A DNA stretch of 64,000 nucleotides from Microbacterium sp. (GCA_003248655.1 QFPM01000018.1:1-64000); one strand, 5' to 3'. Counted from the first letter of the stretch, positions 27,142 to 36,893 are shown. Notes: a model not told the origin generated them from the letters alone. Numbers and translations are program-made.

Positions 27142-28689
27142 TCAGCCGGTCGCGACCAGCGCCGCCCACAGCTCTGCGCGGGCGGGGAACGACGACAGGT
27201 CGACGCCGAGCGTCTGCTGCGCCTGGGCCACCCGGGCGCGCACGGTGTGGCGATGGATGCCGAGGGCGTGCGCCGCCGCGTCGACGCGCGCGTCGTGCTT
27301 GAGCCACGTGCGAACGGTCTCGACGAGGGCGGTGCCGTGCGCGAGGTCGTATGCGCGAAGCGGCGCCAGCCGCGCCTCGGCCAGCGCCCGCGCCTCGCTC
27401 GTGGCGAGCGCCGAGAGTACCCCGCCCGAGGCGGTGTCGGCGAAGCGGGCGACGCGGCCCGGCGCGGAGCGGCGGAGTGCGACGCGGGCCTGCTCGTACG
27501 CGCCAGCGAACCCGGGGTAGTCCGCGGGGTCGGAGGCCCCGACGGCGGCGTCGAACAGGTCCGCGAACGACGCCAGCAGCGCGGCATCCTGCGCGGCCAC
27601 GACGACGACGTGACCGTCGGGTCCACGGCCGTGGAAGACGCTCCCGCGCCGCTCGGACGAACGCAGCTCGAGCCAGTCGGCGGCGGCATCCTCGCGTTCG
27701 GTGGACACCTGCGCGAGGGCGACGACCACCGGAGCTCCCGGCAACGGCCCCCAGAGCTCTCGCGAGACGCGCCGGACGAGCGCCGCATCGCCGCCGAGCA
27801 GCGCGTGCACGAGTCCGGCGCGCAGCGCCGAGCGCGCTTCACCGAGCCCGACGTTCTGCTCGAGCGCAAGGCCCGCCATGGCGATCACCGACGTGACGAC
27901 GCTGCGACTCTCGAGGTCGAGGTCCGCGCCCGCGATCGCGATAGCGCCGCGCAGGTGCCCGCCTCGGCCGAGGGTCTGCAGCGTCACGCGGATGCCCTCG
28001 GCGTCGAACTGCGACGCAGCACGCGCGCCGCGGCGCAGCACCGCGCCCGCTTCGGCATCGAGCGCCTCGCGCACGCAGGCGCTCACGCCCCCGACCGGGT
28101 GGCTGTGCACGAGCGTCCCCGCGGCGTCGTAGAGCCCGACCCACGCGCCGAGCTGCTTCGCGAGCTCGGCCGCCGTCGCGGCGAGCCCGTCGGGTCGGAG
28201 GGCGGCCAGCGAGATCGCGCGCTGGGCCGAGAGGGCCCACGTGCGCCGCGCGTAGGCCTGCGCCGCGATCGCCTCTGCGTTCGCGCGCGCGAGCGCGATG
28301 AAGGGCGTCCGGTAGGGGACCTCGAACAGCGGCATCCGCTCGTCGCGGCATGCTTCGGCGAGTCCGCGGGGGATGCCGTCGCGCACGACCTCGGTGCCGA
28401 AGCCGAGACCGCGCACGCCGCGTGCGCCCAGGCGGCTGACGTAGCCGGCGTAGTCGGGGCGCGGCTCTTTCGACCCCGGTGTCCGGACGAACTGGGTCCC
28501 GGTGGTCAGCAGGAGCAGTTCGTCGGTGAGGAAGGGGGTCGGATCGGCGAGGTCCGAGCTGTGCACCCAGCGCAGCGGCGCGTCGAGGGCGCCGGGCGCG
28601 AGGGCGTCCTCGTCAGACGCGAGTCGCAGCGAGAGCTCGGGCCGCGCCAAGAGCGCCCGCAGGGTGGGCTGGGGGTCGGTGCCCGACAT
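27142..28689 (-). CDS. PucR family transcriptional regulator
   Basis: Regulator of 515 residues with the PucR layout: an N-terminal PucR domain (about 10-130, with LLLLTTGT), a middle GGDEF-like or GAF-like part, and a C-terminal helix-turn-helix of the PucR type (DAAAHALGIHRHTVRARVAQ, about 480-500). It is transcribed away from gabT and the putrescine operon with 101 nt between starts. This is the usual position for the pathway activator or repressor responding to putrescine, GABA or a related amine. ATG 28689 begins the conserved part. Confidence 0.87.
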   Translation of the reverse strand: MSGTDPQPTLRALLARPELSLRLASDEDALAPGALDAPLRWVHSSDLADPTPFLTDELLLLTTGTQFVRTPGSKEPRPDYAGYVSRLGARGVRGLGFGTEVVRDGIPRGLAEACRDERMPLFEVPYRTPFIALARANAEAIAAQAYARRTWALSAQRAISLAALRPDGLAATAAELAKQLGAWVGLYDAAGTLVHSHPVGGVSACVREALDAEAGAVLRRGARAASQFDAEGIRVTLQTLGRGGHLRGAIAIAGADLDLESRSVVTSVIAMAGLALEQNVGLGEARSALRAGLVHALLGGDAALVRRVSRELWGPLPGAPVVVALAQVSTEREDAAADWLELRSSERRGSVFHGRGPDGHVVVVAAQDAALLASFADLFDAAVGASDPADYPGFAGAYEQARVALRRSAPGRVARFADTASGGVLSALATSEARALAEARLAPLRAYDLAHGTALVETVRTWLKHDARVDAAAHALGIHRHTVRARVAQAQQTLGVDLSSFPARAELWAALVATG

Positions 28690-28709
28690 GGATGCCTCGA
28701 ATCGACGGG

Positions 28710-28750
28710 TGTACGCGGCGTATATCGCGCCCCTCAGAATGTACACGGCG
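28710..28750. promoter_or_regulatory. Direct repeats between PucR and gabT
   Basis: TGTACGCGGCG (28710-28720) and TGTACACGGCG (28740-28750) differ at one position and are exactly 30 bp apart, close to three helical turns. They lie between the two divergent starts and are good candidates for cooperative PucR binding. Confidence 0.55.
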
Positions 28751-28790
28751 GCGGATACCCTCGCGCGGCCGGGGCTCATACGCTCCCCAC

Positions 28791-30161
28791 ATGGGCACGA
28801 CCTCCACGACCTCTCCGGCAGTCCTCGATCGTCCGCTCGGCGGCCCCTCGCTCCCGCAGGAGCGTCGCCTGGTCACCGCCATCCCCGGCCCGCGCTCGCA
28901 GGAGCTTCTCGCGCGCAAGGCTGCGGCCGTGGCATCCGGTGTCGCACACACCGTGCCGATCGAGGCGGTCGCGGCGGGAGGCGGTGTCGTCGTCGACGCC
29001 GACGGCAACTCGCTCATCGACCTGGGGTCGGGCATCGCCGTCACGAGCGTTGGCAACGCGCATCCGAAGGTCGTCGCGGCCGTCCAGGATGCCGTCGCGC
29101 AGTACACCCACACGTGCTTCATGATCTCGCCGTACGAGTCGTACGTCGCCGTCGCCGAGGCGCTCAACCGCCTCACCCCCGGGGTGCACGCGAAGAAGAC
29201 CGCCCTGTTCAACTCGGGCGCCGAGGCGGTGGAGAACGCCGTCAAGATCGCGCGCAAGTTCACCGGCCGCCAGGCGGTCGTGGCCTTCGACCACGCCTAC
29301 CACGGCCGCACCAACCTCACGATGGCCCTCACGGCGAAGTCGATGCCGTACAAGAGCGGCTTCGGCCCGTTCGCCTCGGAGGTCTACCGCGCGCCCGCGT
29401 CGTATCCGTACCGCGACGGCCTGACCGGTGCGGAGGCGGCGGCGAAGACCATCTCGCTCATCGAGAAGCAGATCGGTGCCGACAACCTTGCCGCGGTCAT
29501 CATCGAGCCGATCCAGGGCGAGGGCGGGTTCATCGTCCCGGCCGAGGGGTTCCTGCCCGCGGTCGTCGACTGGTGCCGCGCGAACGGCGTCGTCTTCGTC
29601 GCCGACGAAGTACAGACCGGCTTCGCCCGCACGGGGGCGATGTTCGCGAGCGAACTGTTCGGAATCGTCCCCGACCTCGTCACGACGGCCAAGGGGATCG
29701 CGGGCGGCATGCCGCTCGCGGCGGTGACAGGACGCGCCGAGATCATGGATGCCACGCACGGCGGCGGGCTGGGGGGCACGTACGGGGGAAACCCCGTCGC
29801 ATGCGCCGCCGCGCTGGCATCCATCGACGCGTTCGAGAACGAGGGGATGCTCGAGCGGGCGCAGCAGATCGGGGGGATCCTGCGCGCCCGTCTCGAGTCC
29901 CTTCGTTCGTCCGATCCGCGCATCGGCGACATCCGCGGGCACGGGGCGATGATCGCCGCCGAGTTCGTCGACCCCGTGACGAAGGCGCCGGATGCCGCGC
30001 TGACCTCGGCCGTCGCGAAGGCCGCGATCGCGGAGGGCGTCATTGTGCTCACCTGCGGCACGTACGGGAACGTGATCCGCTTCCTGCCGCCGCTGTCGAT
30101 GCCCGACCACCTGCTCGACGAGGGCCTCGGCGTCGTGGCCGCAGCCCTCGCCGCCAACTGA
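28791..30161 (+). CDS. gabT: 4-aminobutyrate aminotransferase
   Basis: Class III PLP aminotransferase of 456 residues converting GABA and 2-oxoglutarate to succinate semialdehyde and glutamate. Key segments are NSGAEAVENAVKIAR (PLP phosphate), FVADEVQTGFARTG (Asp on the pyridine ring) and TTAKGIAGGMPL with the Schiff-base Lys301. First gene of the putrescine/GABA operon. ATG 28791 matches the expected N-terminus; upstream in-frame sequence carries the regulatory repeats. Confidence 0.93.
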   Translation: MGTTSTTSPAVLDRPLGGPSLPQERRLVTAIPGPRSQELLARKAAAVASGVAHTVPIEAVAAGGGVVVDADGNSLIDLGSGIAVTSVGNAHPKVVAAVQDAVAQYTHTCFMISPYESYVAVAEALNRLTPGVHAKKTALFNSGAEAVENAVKIARKFTGRQAVVAFDHAYHGRTNLTMALTAKSMPYKSGFGPFASEVYRAPASYPYRDGLTGAEAAAKTISLIEKQIGADNLAAVIIEPIQGEGGFIVPAEGFLPAVVDWCRANGVVFVADEVQTGFARTGAMFASELFGIVPDLVTTAKGIAGGMPLAAVTGRAEIMDATHGGGLGGTYGGNPVACAAALASIDAFENEGMLERAQQIGGILRARLESLRSSDPRIGDIRGHGAMIAAEFVDPVTKAPDAALTSAVAKAAIAEGVIVLTCGTYGNVIRFLPPLSMPDHLLDEGLGVVAAALAAN

Positions 30162-30188
30162 TCACCTGACCACTCACGGAGGAGCGTC

Positions 30189-31547
30189 ATGTCCGAGATC
30201 ACCAGAGACGTCGTCATCGTCGGCGCGGGGGCCGCAGGCCTCACCGCCGCGAACGAACTGAAAAAGGCGGGCTTGTCGGTCGCTGTGCTTGAGGCCCGCG
30301 ACCGCGCGGGCGGGCGCCTGTGGACCGACACGATCGAGGGCGCCATGCTCGAGATCGGCGGACAGTGGATCTCGCCCGACCAGACGGCCCTCATCGACAC
30401 GGTCGCCGACCTCGGCCTCGACACGTTCAGCCGCTACCGCGAGGGCGACAGCGTCTACATTGGCCCCGACGGCGTCGCGCACCGCTTCACCGGCGAGATG
30501 TTCCCCGTGTCGCCCGAGACCGAGAAGGCGATCGCCGAGATCACCGAGCGGCTGGATGCCATGGTCGCCGAGATCGACCCGGATCGCCCCTGGGCGCACG
30601 AGAAGGCGGCCGAGTGGGACAGCATCTCGTGGGATGCCTGGCTGCGAGAGCAGACCGACGACGACGAAGCGGTGCGAAACCTCGCCTTCGCGACGGGTTC
30701 GGCGATGCTCACGAAGCCCACGCACGCCGTGTCGCTCCTGCAGTCGCTGCTCATGGCGGCATCCGCGGGCAGCTACTCGCACCTCGTCGACGCCGACTTC
30801 ATCCTCGACAAGCGGGTCGTCGGGGGCCTCCAGCAGGTGCCGCTGCTTCTGGCCGAGCGCCTCGGGGACGACGTGTTCCTGAACCAGCCGGTGCGGAGCC
30901 TCGAATGGTCGGATGCCGGTGTCACCGCGATCGCCGACGGCATGACCGTGCGCGCACGGCAGGCGATCCTCGCCGTGCCGCCGATCCTCTACAACAGGAT
31001 CTCGTTCGTCCCCGCGTTCCCGCGGCTGCAGCACCAGATGCACCAGCACCTGTCGATGGGTTTCGTCATCAAGGTGCACGCCGTCTACGACCGTCCGTTC
31101 TGGCGTGAGCAGGGCTTGTCGGGCACCGCGTTCAGCCCGTACGAGCTCTCGCACGAGGCGTACGACAACACGAACCACGGCGACGAGCGCGGCACGCTCG
31201 TCGGCTTCGTGAGCGACCGGAACGCCGACGGGGTGTTCGAGCTGAGCGCCGACGAGCGCAAGGCCCGCATCCTCGAGTCGCTCAGCCACTACTACGGCCC
31301 CGAGGCGAAGAACCCGGTCGTGTACTACGAGAGCGACTGGGGGAGCGAGGAGTGGACGCGCGGCGCCTATGCCGTGAGCTTCGACCTCGGCGGGCTCTCG
31401 CGCTACGGCAAGCACCTGCGCCAGGCCGTCGGACCCATCCACTTCGCCTGCAGCGACCTCGCCGGGGCGGGCTACCAGCACGTCGACGGCGCGATCCGGA
31501 TGGGTCGGCTCGTGGCATCCCAGATCATCGAGGAGACCCGCTCATGA
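30189..31547 (+). CDS. Flavin monoamine oxidase, probable putrescine oxidase
   Basis: FAD amine oxidase of 452 residues. N-terminal dinucleotide fold VVIVGAGAAGLTAA, then EARDRAGGRLWT and EIGGQWISP; C-terminal FAD segment GYQHVDGAIRMG. Length and sequence style match actinobacterial putrescine oxidase (about 450-480), which makes 4-aminobutanal, ammonia and H2O2. The operon with gabT, a permease and two aldehyde dehydrogenases supports putrescine as substrate, though tyramine or another monoamine is possible. A GGAGG site precedes the ATG, and the gene overlaps the next by 4 nt. Confidence 0.85.
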   Translation: MSEITRDVVIVGAGAAGLTAANELKKAGLSVAVLEARDRAGGRLWTDTIEGAMLEIGGQWISPDQTALIDTVADLGLDTFSRYREGDSVYIGPDGVAHRFTGEMFPVSPETEKAIAEITERLDAMVAEIDPDRPWAHEKAAEWDSISWDAWLREQTDDDEAVRNLAFATGSAMLTKPTHAVSLLQSLLMAASAGSYSHLVDADFILDKRVVGGLQQVPLLLAERLGDDVFLNQPVRSLEWSDAGVTAIADGMTVRARQAILAVPPILYNRISFVPAFPRLQHQMHQHLSMGFVIKVHAVYDRPFWREQGLSGTAFSPYELSHEAYDNTNHGDERGTLVGFVSDRNADGVFELSADERKARILESLSHYYGPEAKNPVVYYESDWGSEEWTRGAYAVSFDLGGLSRYGKHLRQAVGPIHFACSDLAGAGYQHVDGAIRMGRLVASQIIEETRS

Positions 31548-32431
31548 CCTCCCATATCGTCGTCGGCTACACCGCGACCAAGGCGGGGCGCGACGCCGTC
31601 GCGTTCGCCGCGCGCCTCGCCGTCGCGACGGACGCCGTGCTCGACGTCGCGATCATCCTGCCCTCCGCCGACCGCAGCGTCATCACGCCGCCGGACACCG
31701 GGTACGACCGCCACCTGCAGGCGCAGGCGCAGCAGTGGATCGCCGCGGCCATCGACCGCACGCCCCCCGAGGTCGTCGCCCACGCGCACGTCCGGGTCGC
31801 AGAGTCGTTCGCGGAGGGGCTCGTGGCGCTCGCCGACGAGCTCGGCGCGGACTACATCGTCGTCGGCGCCGCCGACGGCGGATCGCGCGGGCACCACCGC
31901 CTCGGCTCCACGACGAGCGAGCTGTTGCACTCGTCGGATGTCCCGGTCGTGCTCGTGCCGCAGGGCGCCCGCAAGATCGCGCCCGAGACCGGGATCACGC
32001 GCGTCACCGTCGCGATCGGAACCCGCCCCGGCGCCGATGCGCTGATCGGCGCGACGGCCCGGCTCGCGGAGGGCGCGGGCGTACCCGTGCGGCTGCTGTC
32101 GCTCCTGCCCGTCGACCTCCCGCCCACCGCCGACACGGCGGCCGTCCGCATCTCGACGTCGACGCACGTGGACGAGGTACTGGCCGCCGCGAAGGCCGAG
32201 CTTCCCGCCGGCCTCACCGCCGACGTGGTCGTCGCGGCGGGCGAGAGCATCGAAGAGGCGGTGTCGTACCTCGACTGGCAACCGGGCGAGGTCGCCCTCG
32301 TCGCATCGAGTCGGCTCGCGCAGCCGCGCCGACTGTTCCTCGGCTCCACCGCGGCGAAGATGCTCAAAGAGATCACCGTTCCCGTGATCGTCGTTCCCCG
32401 GACCACCGAGGCCGAGGAGGCGCAGCGATGA
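31544..32431 (+). CDS. Tandem universal stress protein
   Basis: Protein of 295 residues with two USP domains in tandem (about 1-140 and 150-290). The first ends in a SDVPVVLVP strand after a G-x-S/T-type loop GSTTSELLHS; the second has GSTAAKMLKEITVPVIVVP. Such G-(S/T) loops belong to ATP-binding USPs. It sits inside the putrescine operon, overlapping the oxidase and permease genes by 4 nt each, so it is translated with them. A link to H2O2 or aldehyde stress from the oxidase is an inference. Confidence 0.85.
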   Translation: MTSHIVVGYTATKAGRDAVAFAARLAVATDAVLDVAIILPSADRSVITPPDTGYDRHLQAQAQQWIAAAIDRTPPEVVAHAHVRVAESFAEGLVALADELGADYIVVGAADGGSRGHHRLGSTTSELLHSSDVPVVLVPQGARKIAPETGITRVTVAIGTRPGADALIGATARLAEGAGVPVRLLSLLPVDLPPTADTAAVRISTSTHVDEVLAAAKAELPAGLTADVVVAAGESIEEAVSYLDWQPGEVALVASSRLAQPRRLFLGSTAAKMLKEITVPVIVVPRTTEAEEAQR

Positions 32432-33987
32432 CCGCACCCGAACAGACGCCGCTCGCGGCGAGCGACAGCACAGGGCTCTCCAGCAAGGGCCTGAGCGCCG
32501 GCACGATCGGCCTCATCGGCGCGGTCGTCATCGGCATCTCGTGCATCGCCCCGGCGTACACCTTCACGGCGGCCGTCGGGCCGGTCGCATCGGTCGTCGG
32601 CCCGCAGATCCCCGCGATCATCCTCGTCGGGTTCATCCCGATGCTTCTCGTCGCCTTCGGGTACCGCGAGCTCAACAACCGGATGCCGGATGCCGGCACC
32701 TCGTTCACGTGGGCGACTCGCGCCTTCGGCCCGTGGGTCGGCTGGATGGCGGGCTGGGGCCTGATCGTCGCGACGATCCTCGTCCTGTCGAACCTCGCCG
32801 GTGTCGCCGTCGACTTCCTGTTCCTGCTGATCTCGCAGATCACGGGGAACGCCGAGATCGCCGACCTCGCCTCCAACACCGTCATCAACATCGCCGTGTG
32901 CCTGCTGTTCATGTTGGCGGCGACCTGGATCTCGTACCGCGACATGCAGACGACGCAGAAGCTGCAGTACGTGCTCGTGACCTTCCAGGTCGCGGTCCTG
33001 CTGTTCTTCGCGATCACGGCGATCGTGCAGGCGGTCAGCGGGGGCGGGTTCGACTACCAGCCGTTCGACCTCGGCTGGTTCAACCCGTTCGCCGTGCCGA
33101 CCTTTAGCGCTGTCGCGGCGGGTCTGTCGCTGTCGATCTTCATCTTCTGGGGGTGGGATGTCACCCTCACGATGAACGAGGAGACGAAGGACCCCGAGAA
33201 GACCCCGGGCCGCGCGGCGACCCTCACGGTCATCACGATCGTGACCCTCTACCTGCTGCTCGCGATCGGCATGATCATGTTCGCCGGCACGGGCGAGGGA
33301 GAGCTGGGCCTGGGCAACCCCGACATCCAGTCGAACGTGTTCTTCTACCTCTCCGGGCCGATCCTCGGGCCCCTCGCGTTCCTCGTCTCGCTCGCGGTGC
33401 TGACCAGCTCGGCATCCTCGCTGCAGTCGACGTTCGTGAGCCCCGCGCGCACGCTCCTGTCGATGGGGCACTATGGTGCGCTGCCGCCGTCGTTCGCGAA
33501 GGTCAGCCCGCGCTTTTTCACCCCCGGCTACGCGACGATCGTGTCGGCGATCGTGGCATCCGTCTTCTACGCGGTCATGCGGGTCGTGAGCGAGAACACG
33601 CTGTGGGACACGATCCTCACCCTCGGCATGATGATCTGCTTCTACTACGGCATCACGGCGTTCGCGTGCGTCTGGTACTTCCGGAGGCAGTGGTTCGACT
33701 CGGTGCGCAACGTCTTCTTCACGTTCCTGTTCCCGCTCGTGGGCGGCATCATCCTCGCGATCCTGTTCGTGACGACCCTCATCGACTCGGCCAAGCCCGA
33801 CTACTCCGAGAGCGGTGCGAACATCGGCGGCGTCGGCATCGTCTTCATCCTCGGCATGCTCATCATCGTCGGCGGCATCGTCATCATGATCTGGCAGTCG
33901 ATCAAGCGCCCCGCCTTCTTCAGAGGTGAGACGCTGGGGATGGATGCCCCGAAGAGCACCCGACGACTGAAGGAGGCCGCCCGGTGA
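32428..33987 (+). CDS. APC superfamily amino acid/polyamine permease
   Basis: Membrane transporter of 519 residues with about 12-14 helices. The N-terminal segment has the APC helix-1 region (GLIGAVVIGISCIAPAYTF), with conserved glycine and small residues for substrate contact; EETKDPEKTPGRA lies in a cytoplasmic loop, as in APC carriers. Operon position makes putrescine, GABA or another amine the likely import substrate. It overlaps the neighbours on both sides by 4 nt. Confidence 0.87.
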   Translation: MTAPEQTPLAASDSTGLSSKGLSAGTIGLIGAVVIGISCIAPAYTFTAAVGPVASVVGPQIPAIILVGFIPMLLVAFGYRELNNRMPDAGTSFTWATRAFGPWVGWMAGWGLIVATILVLSNLAGVAVDFLFLLISQITGNAEIADLASNTVINIAVCLLFMLAATWISYRDMQTTQKLQYVLVTFQVAVLLFFAITAIVQAVSGGGFDYQPFDLGWFNPFAVPTFSAVAAGLSLSIFIFWGWDVTLTMNEETKDPEKTPGRAATLTVITIVTLYLLLAIGMIMFAGTGEGELGLGNPDIQSNVFFYLSGPILGPLAFLVSLAVLTSSASSLQSTFVSPARTLLSMGHYGALPPSFAKVSPRFFTPGYATIVSAIVASVFYAVMRVVSENTLWDTILTLGMMICFYYGITAFACVWYFRRQWFDSVRNVFFTFLFPLVGGIILAILFVTTLIDSAKPDYSESGANIGGVGIVFILGMLIIVGGIVIMIWQSIKRPAFFRGETLGMDAPKSTRRLKEAAR

Positions 33988-35441
33988 TCACCGAAGCCGA
34001 ACTGCTCGAGAAGCTCCCGCGCGGACTGTTCATCGGGGGCGAGTGGCAGAGCGGCGGCGCCGGGACCTTCCCCGTGCACGATCCGGCGACCGGTGCTGTG
34101 CTCGCGGAGATCGCCGATGCGACGCCCGAGGACGGCATCCGTGCGCTGGATGCCGCGGTGGCAGCCCAGGACGACTGGGCGGCGACGGCGCCGCGGCGGC
34201 GCAGCGACATCCTGCGGAAGGCGTTCGACCTGCTGACCGAGCGTGCCGACGAGTTCGCGCTCCTGATGACCCTCGAGATGGGCAAGCCCCTCGCCGAGGC
34301 GCGCGGCGAGGTGACCTACGGCGGCGAGTTCCTGCGGTGGTTCAGCGAAGAGGCGGTGCGCATCGCGGGCCGCTACGGATCGAACCCCGAAGGCACCGGA
34401 CGCATGGTCGTCAGCCAGCGCCCCGTGGGCCCGTGCTTCTTCATCACCCCGTGGAACTTCCCGCTCGCGATGGCGACGCGCAAGATCGCGCCCGCGCTCG
34501 CCGCCGGCTGCACCGTCGTCGTCAAGCCCGCCGAGCTCACGCCGCTCACGACGCTCGCCTTCGTCCAGCTGCTCGTCGAGGCGGGGCTCCCTGCGGGAGT
34601 CGTCAACGTCGTCACGACGACGACCTCGGGCGCCGTCTCGGGCCCGATCATCGCCGACCCGCGACTGCGGAAGCTCTCGTTCACGGGCTCGACGCCCGTC
34701 GGCAAGAAGCTCATCGCGCAGGCCGCGGAAGGCGTGCTACGGGTGTCGATGGAGCTCGGCGGCAACGCCCCGTTCGTGATCTTCGACGACGCCGACCTCG
34801 ACAAGGCGGTCGACGGCGCGATGGCCGCGAAGTTCCGCAACATCGGCCAGGCCTGTACCGCGGCCAACCGCTTCATCGTGCACGAGTCGGTCGCGGGCGC
34901 CTTCGCCGATCGCGTCGCCGAGCGGGTGAAGGCCATGAAGATCGGCCGCGGCACCGAGGACGGCGTGCAGATCGGACCGCTCATCGACCGGAAGGCCGTC
35001 GAGGGCACAGCGGCGCTCGTGCATGATGCCGTCGAGCGCGGCGCGTCGGTGATCGCCGGCGGCTCGGCGATCGACGGACCGGGGGCGTTCTTCGAGCCGA
35101 CCGTCATCACCGAGGTGGCGGCAGGCAGCGACATCCTGCGTGAGGAGATCTTCGGTCCGGTCCTCGCCATCGCGACCTTCGCCGACGAAGACGAGGCCGT
35201 GCGCCTCGCCAACGACACCGAGTACGGCCTCGTCTCCTACGTCTTCACCGATGACCTCCAGCGGGGCCTGCGGATGATCGACCGCCTCGAGACCGGGATG
35301 ATGGGTCTCAACGTCGGGGTCGTCTCGAACGCCGCGGCGCCGTTCGGCGGCGTGAAGCAGTCCGGCATGGGCCGCGAGGGCGGCCTCGAGGGCATCCATG
35401 AATACCTGTCCACCAAGTACACGCTGATCCCCGCGAACTGA
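33984..35441 (+). CDS. gabD: NAD(P)-dependent succinate-semialdehyde dehydrogenase type aldehyde dehydrogenase
   Basis: Aldehyde dehydrogenase of 485 residues with the GabD length and style. Oxidises succinate semialdehyde to succinate, or possibly 4-aminobutanal to GABA. Active-site residues: Cys291 in GQACTAANRF and general base Glu257 in MELGGNAPF; ITPWNFPLAMATRK is the NAD-binding segment, with substrate loop PFGGVKQSGMGREGG near the end. GTG start at 33984 overlaps the permease gene by 4 nt. Confidence 0.88.
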   Translation: MITEAELLEKLPRGLFIGGEWQSGGAGTFPVHDPATGAVLAEIADATPEDGIRALDAAVAAQDDWAATAPRRRSDILRKAFDLLTERADEFALLMTLEMGKPLAEARGEVTYGGEFLRWFSEEAVRIAGRYGSNPEGTGRMVVSQRPVGPCFFITPWNFPLAMATRKIAPALAAGCTVVVKPAELTPLTTLAFVQLLVEAGLPAGVVNVVTTTTSGAVSGPIIADPRLRKLSFTGSTPVGKKLIAQAAEGVLRVSMELGGNAPFVIFDDADLDKAVDGAMAAKFRNIGQACTAANRFIVHESVAGAFADRVAERVKAMKIGRGTEDGVQIGPLIDRKAVEGTAALVHDAVERGASVIAGGSAIDGPGAFFEPTVITEVAAGSDILREEIFGPVLAIATFADEDEAVRLANDTEYGLVSYVFTDDLQRGLRMIDRLETGMMGLNVGVVSNAAAPFGGVKQSGMGREGGLEGIHEYLSTKYTLIPAN

Positions 35442-35463
35442 CGCGGACGGAACGGAGCACACC

Positions 35464-36828
35464 ATGACGTACGCGGTCGTCAACCCTGCCACCGGCGAGA
35501 CCCTCGCCACCTACCCCGAGGCGACGGATGCCGAGGTCGAGGCGGCGATCGCCGCCGCCGACGGGGCGTACCGCGGGTGGGGACGCACGTCGACTCCGGC
35601 CGAGCGGGCGGCGCTCCTGCGCCGCGTCGCGGAGCTGCACCGCGAGCGGCGCGACGAGCTCGCGGCGATCATCGTGCGCGAGATGGGCAAGCCCCTCGCC
35701 GCCGCCGAGGGCGAAGTCGACTTCTCGGCCGACATCACCGAGTTCTACGCCGACCACATCGACGAGATCACCGGCGACACGCCCATCGACATCCTGGGGG
35801 AGGGGACGGCCGTCATCCGTCGCGCGCCCCTGGGCGTCCTCCTCGGGATCATGCCGTGGAACTTCCCGTACTACCAGGTCGCGCGCTTCGCAGCCCCGAA
35901 CCTCGCGATCGGCAACACGATCCTGCTCAAGCACGCGCCGCAGTGCCCCGAGTCGGCTGCCGCGATCGAGAAGATGTACCTGGACGCCGGGTTCCCCGAG
36001 GGGGCGTACGTCGACGTGCGCCTTACCAACGACCAGTCCGCGACCGTCATCGCCGACGGGCGCGTGCAGGGCGTGTCGGTCACGGGCTCCGAGCGCGCCG
36101 GGTCCGCCGTCGCCGAGACGGCGGGGCGGAACCTCAAGAAGGTCGTGCTCGAGCTGGGCGGCTCGGACCCCTTCATTCTGCTCTCGACCGACGACCTCGA
36201 TGCCGCCGTGCAGATGGCCGCCGACGCCCGGCTCGACAACAACGGGCAGTCCTGCAACGCAGCCAAGCGATTCATCGTGGCGGACGACCTCTACGACGCG
36301 TTCGTCGAGAAGTTCAGCGCGGCGATGGGTGGCGCCACGGTCGGCGACCCGTTCGCCGACGACACCGTGCTCGGTCCGCTGTCGTCGCTTGCGGCGGCGG
36401 AGCGCCTGCAGGAACAGGTCGACCGCGCGGTCGCCCAGGGTGCGACGGTCGTGACCGGCGGCGTCCGCGACGGCGCGTACTTCCCCGGGACGGTGCTCAC
36501 CGGCGTCACGCCCGAGATGGACGCCTACCGCGAGGAGTTCTTCGGCCCCGTCGGCACGGTTTACCGCGTGCAGGGCGAAGACGAGGCGATCGAGATCGCC
36601 AACGGCACCCCGTTCGGGCTCGGTTCCTACGTGTTCACGACCGACCCCGCGCAGGCGCAACGCGTCGCCGACCGGATCGAGGCGGGCATGGTCTACGTCA
36701 ACGTCGTCCTCGCCGACTCGCCCGAACTCCCCTTCGGCGGCGTCAAGCGCAGCGGCACGGGGCGCGAGATGGGCCTGCTCGCCGCCGACGAGTTCGTCAA
36801 CAAGAAGCTCGTCCGGGTCGCCGGCTGA
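35464..36828 (+). CDS. Succinate-semialdehyde dehydrogenase, GabD1/Sad-like aldehyde dehydrogenase
   Basis: Second aldehyde dehydrogenase, 454 residues, the short GabD1-like form. Catalytic Cys264 in NNGQSCNAAKRF and Glu230 in VLELGGSDPF are present, and MPWNFPYYQVARFAAP is the cofactor segment. The last operon gene, 22 nt after gabD. Since two oxidation steps are needed (4-aminobutanal to GABA; succinate semialdehyde to succinate) the pair may divide the work, but motifs alone do not show which enzyme takes which aldehyde. Confidence 0.85.
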   Translation: MTYAVVNPATGETLATYPEATDAEVEAAIAAADGAYRGWGRTSTPAERAALLRRVAELHRERRDELAAIIVREMGKPLAAAEGEVDFSADITEFYADHIDEITGDTPIDILGEGTAVIRRAPLGVLLGIMPWNFPYYQVARFAAPNLAIGNTILLKHAPQCPESAAAIEKMYLDAGFPEGAYVDVRLTNDQSATVIADGRVQGVSVTGSERAGSAVAETAGRNLKKVVLELGGSDPFILLSTDDLDAAVQMAADARLDNNGQSCNAAKRFIVADDLYDAFVEKFSAAMGGATVGDPFADDTVLGPLSSLAAAERLQEQVDRAVAQGATVVTGGVRDGAYFPGTVLTGVTPEMDAYREEFFGPVGTVYRVQGEDEAIEIANGTPFGLGSYVFTTDPAQAQRVADRIEAGMVYVNVVLADSPELPFGGVKRSGTGREMGLLAADEFVNKKLVRVAG

Positions 36829-36893
36829 GCGGGGGGAGATTTCCCCGGCATCCACCGGTGGCAGCCTGAGCGTCAGAGGGGCAGGATGGGAGC

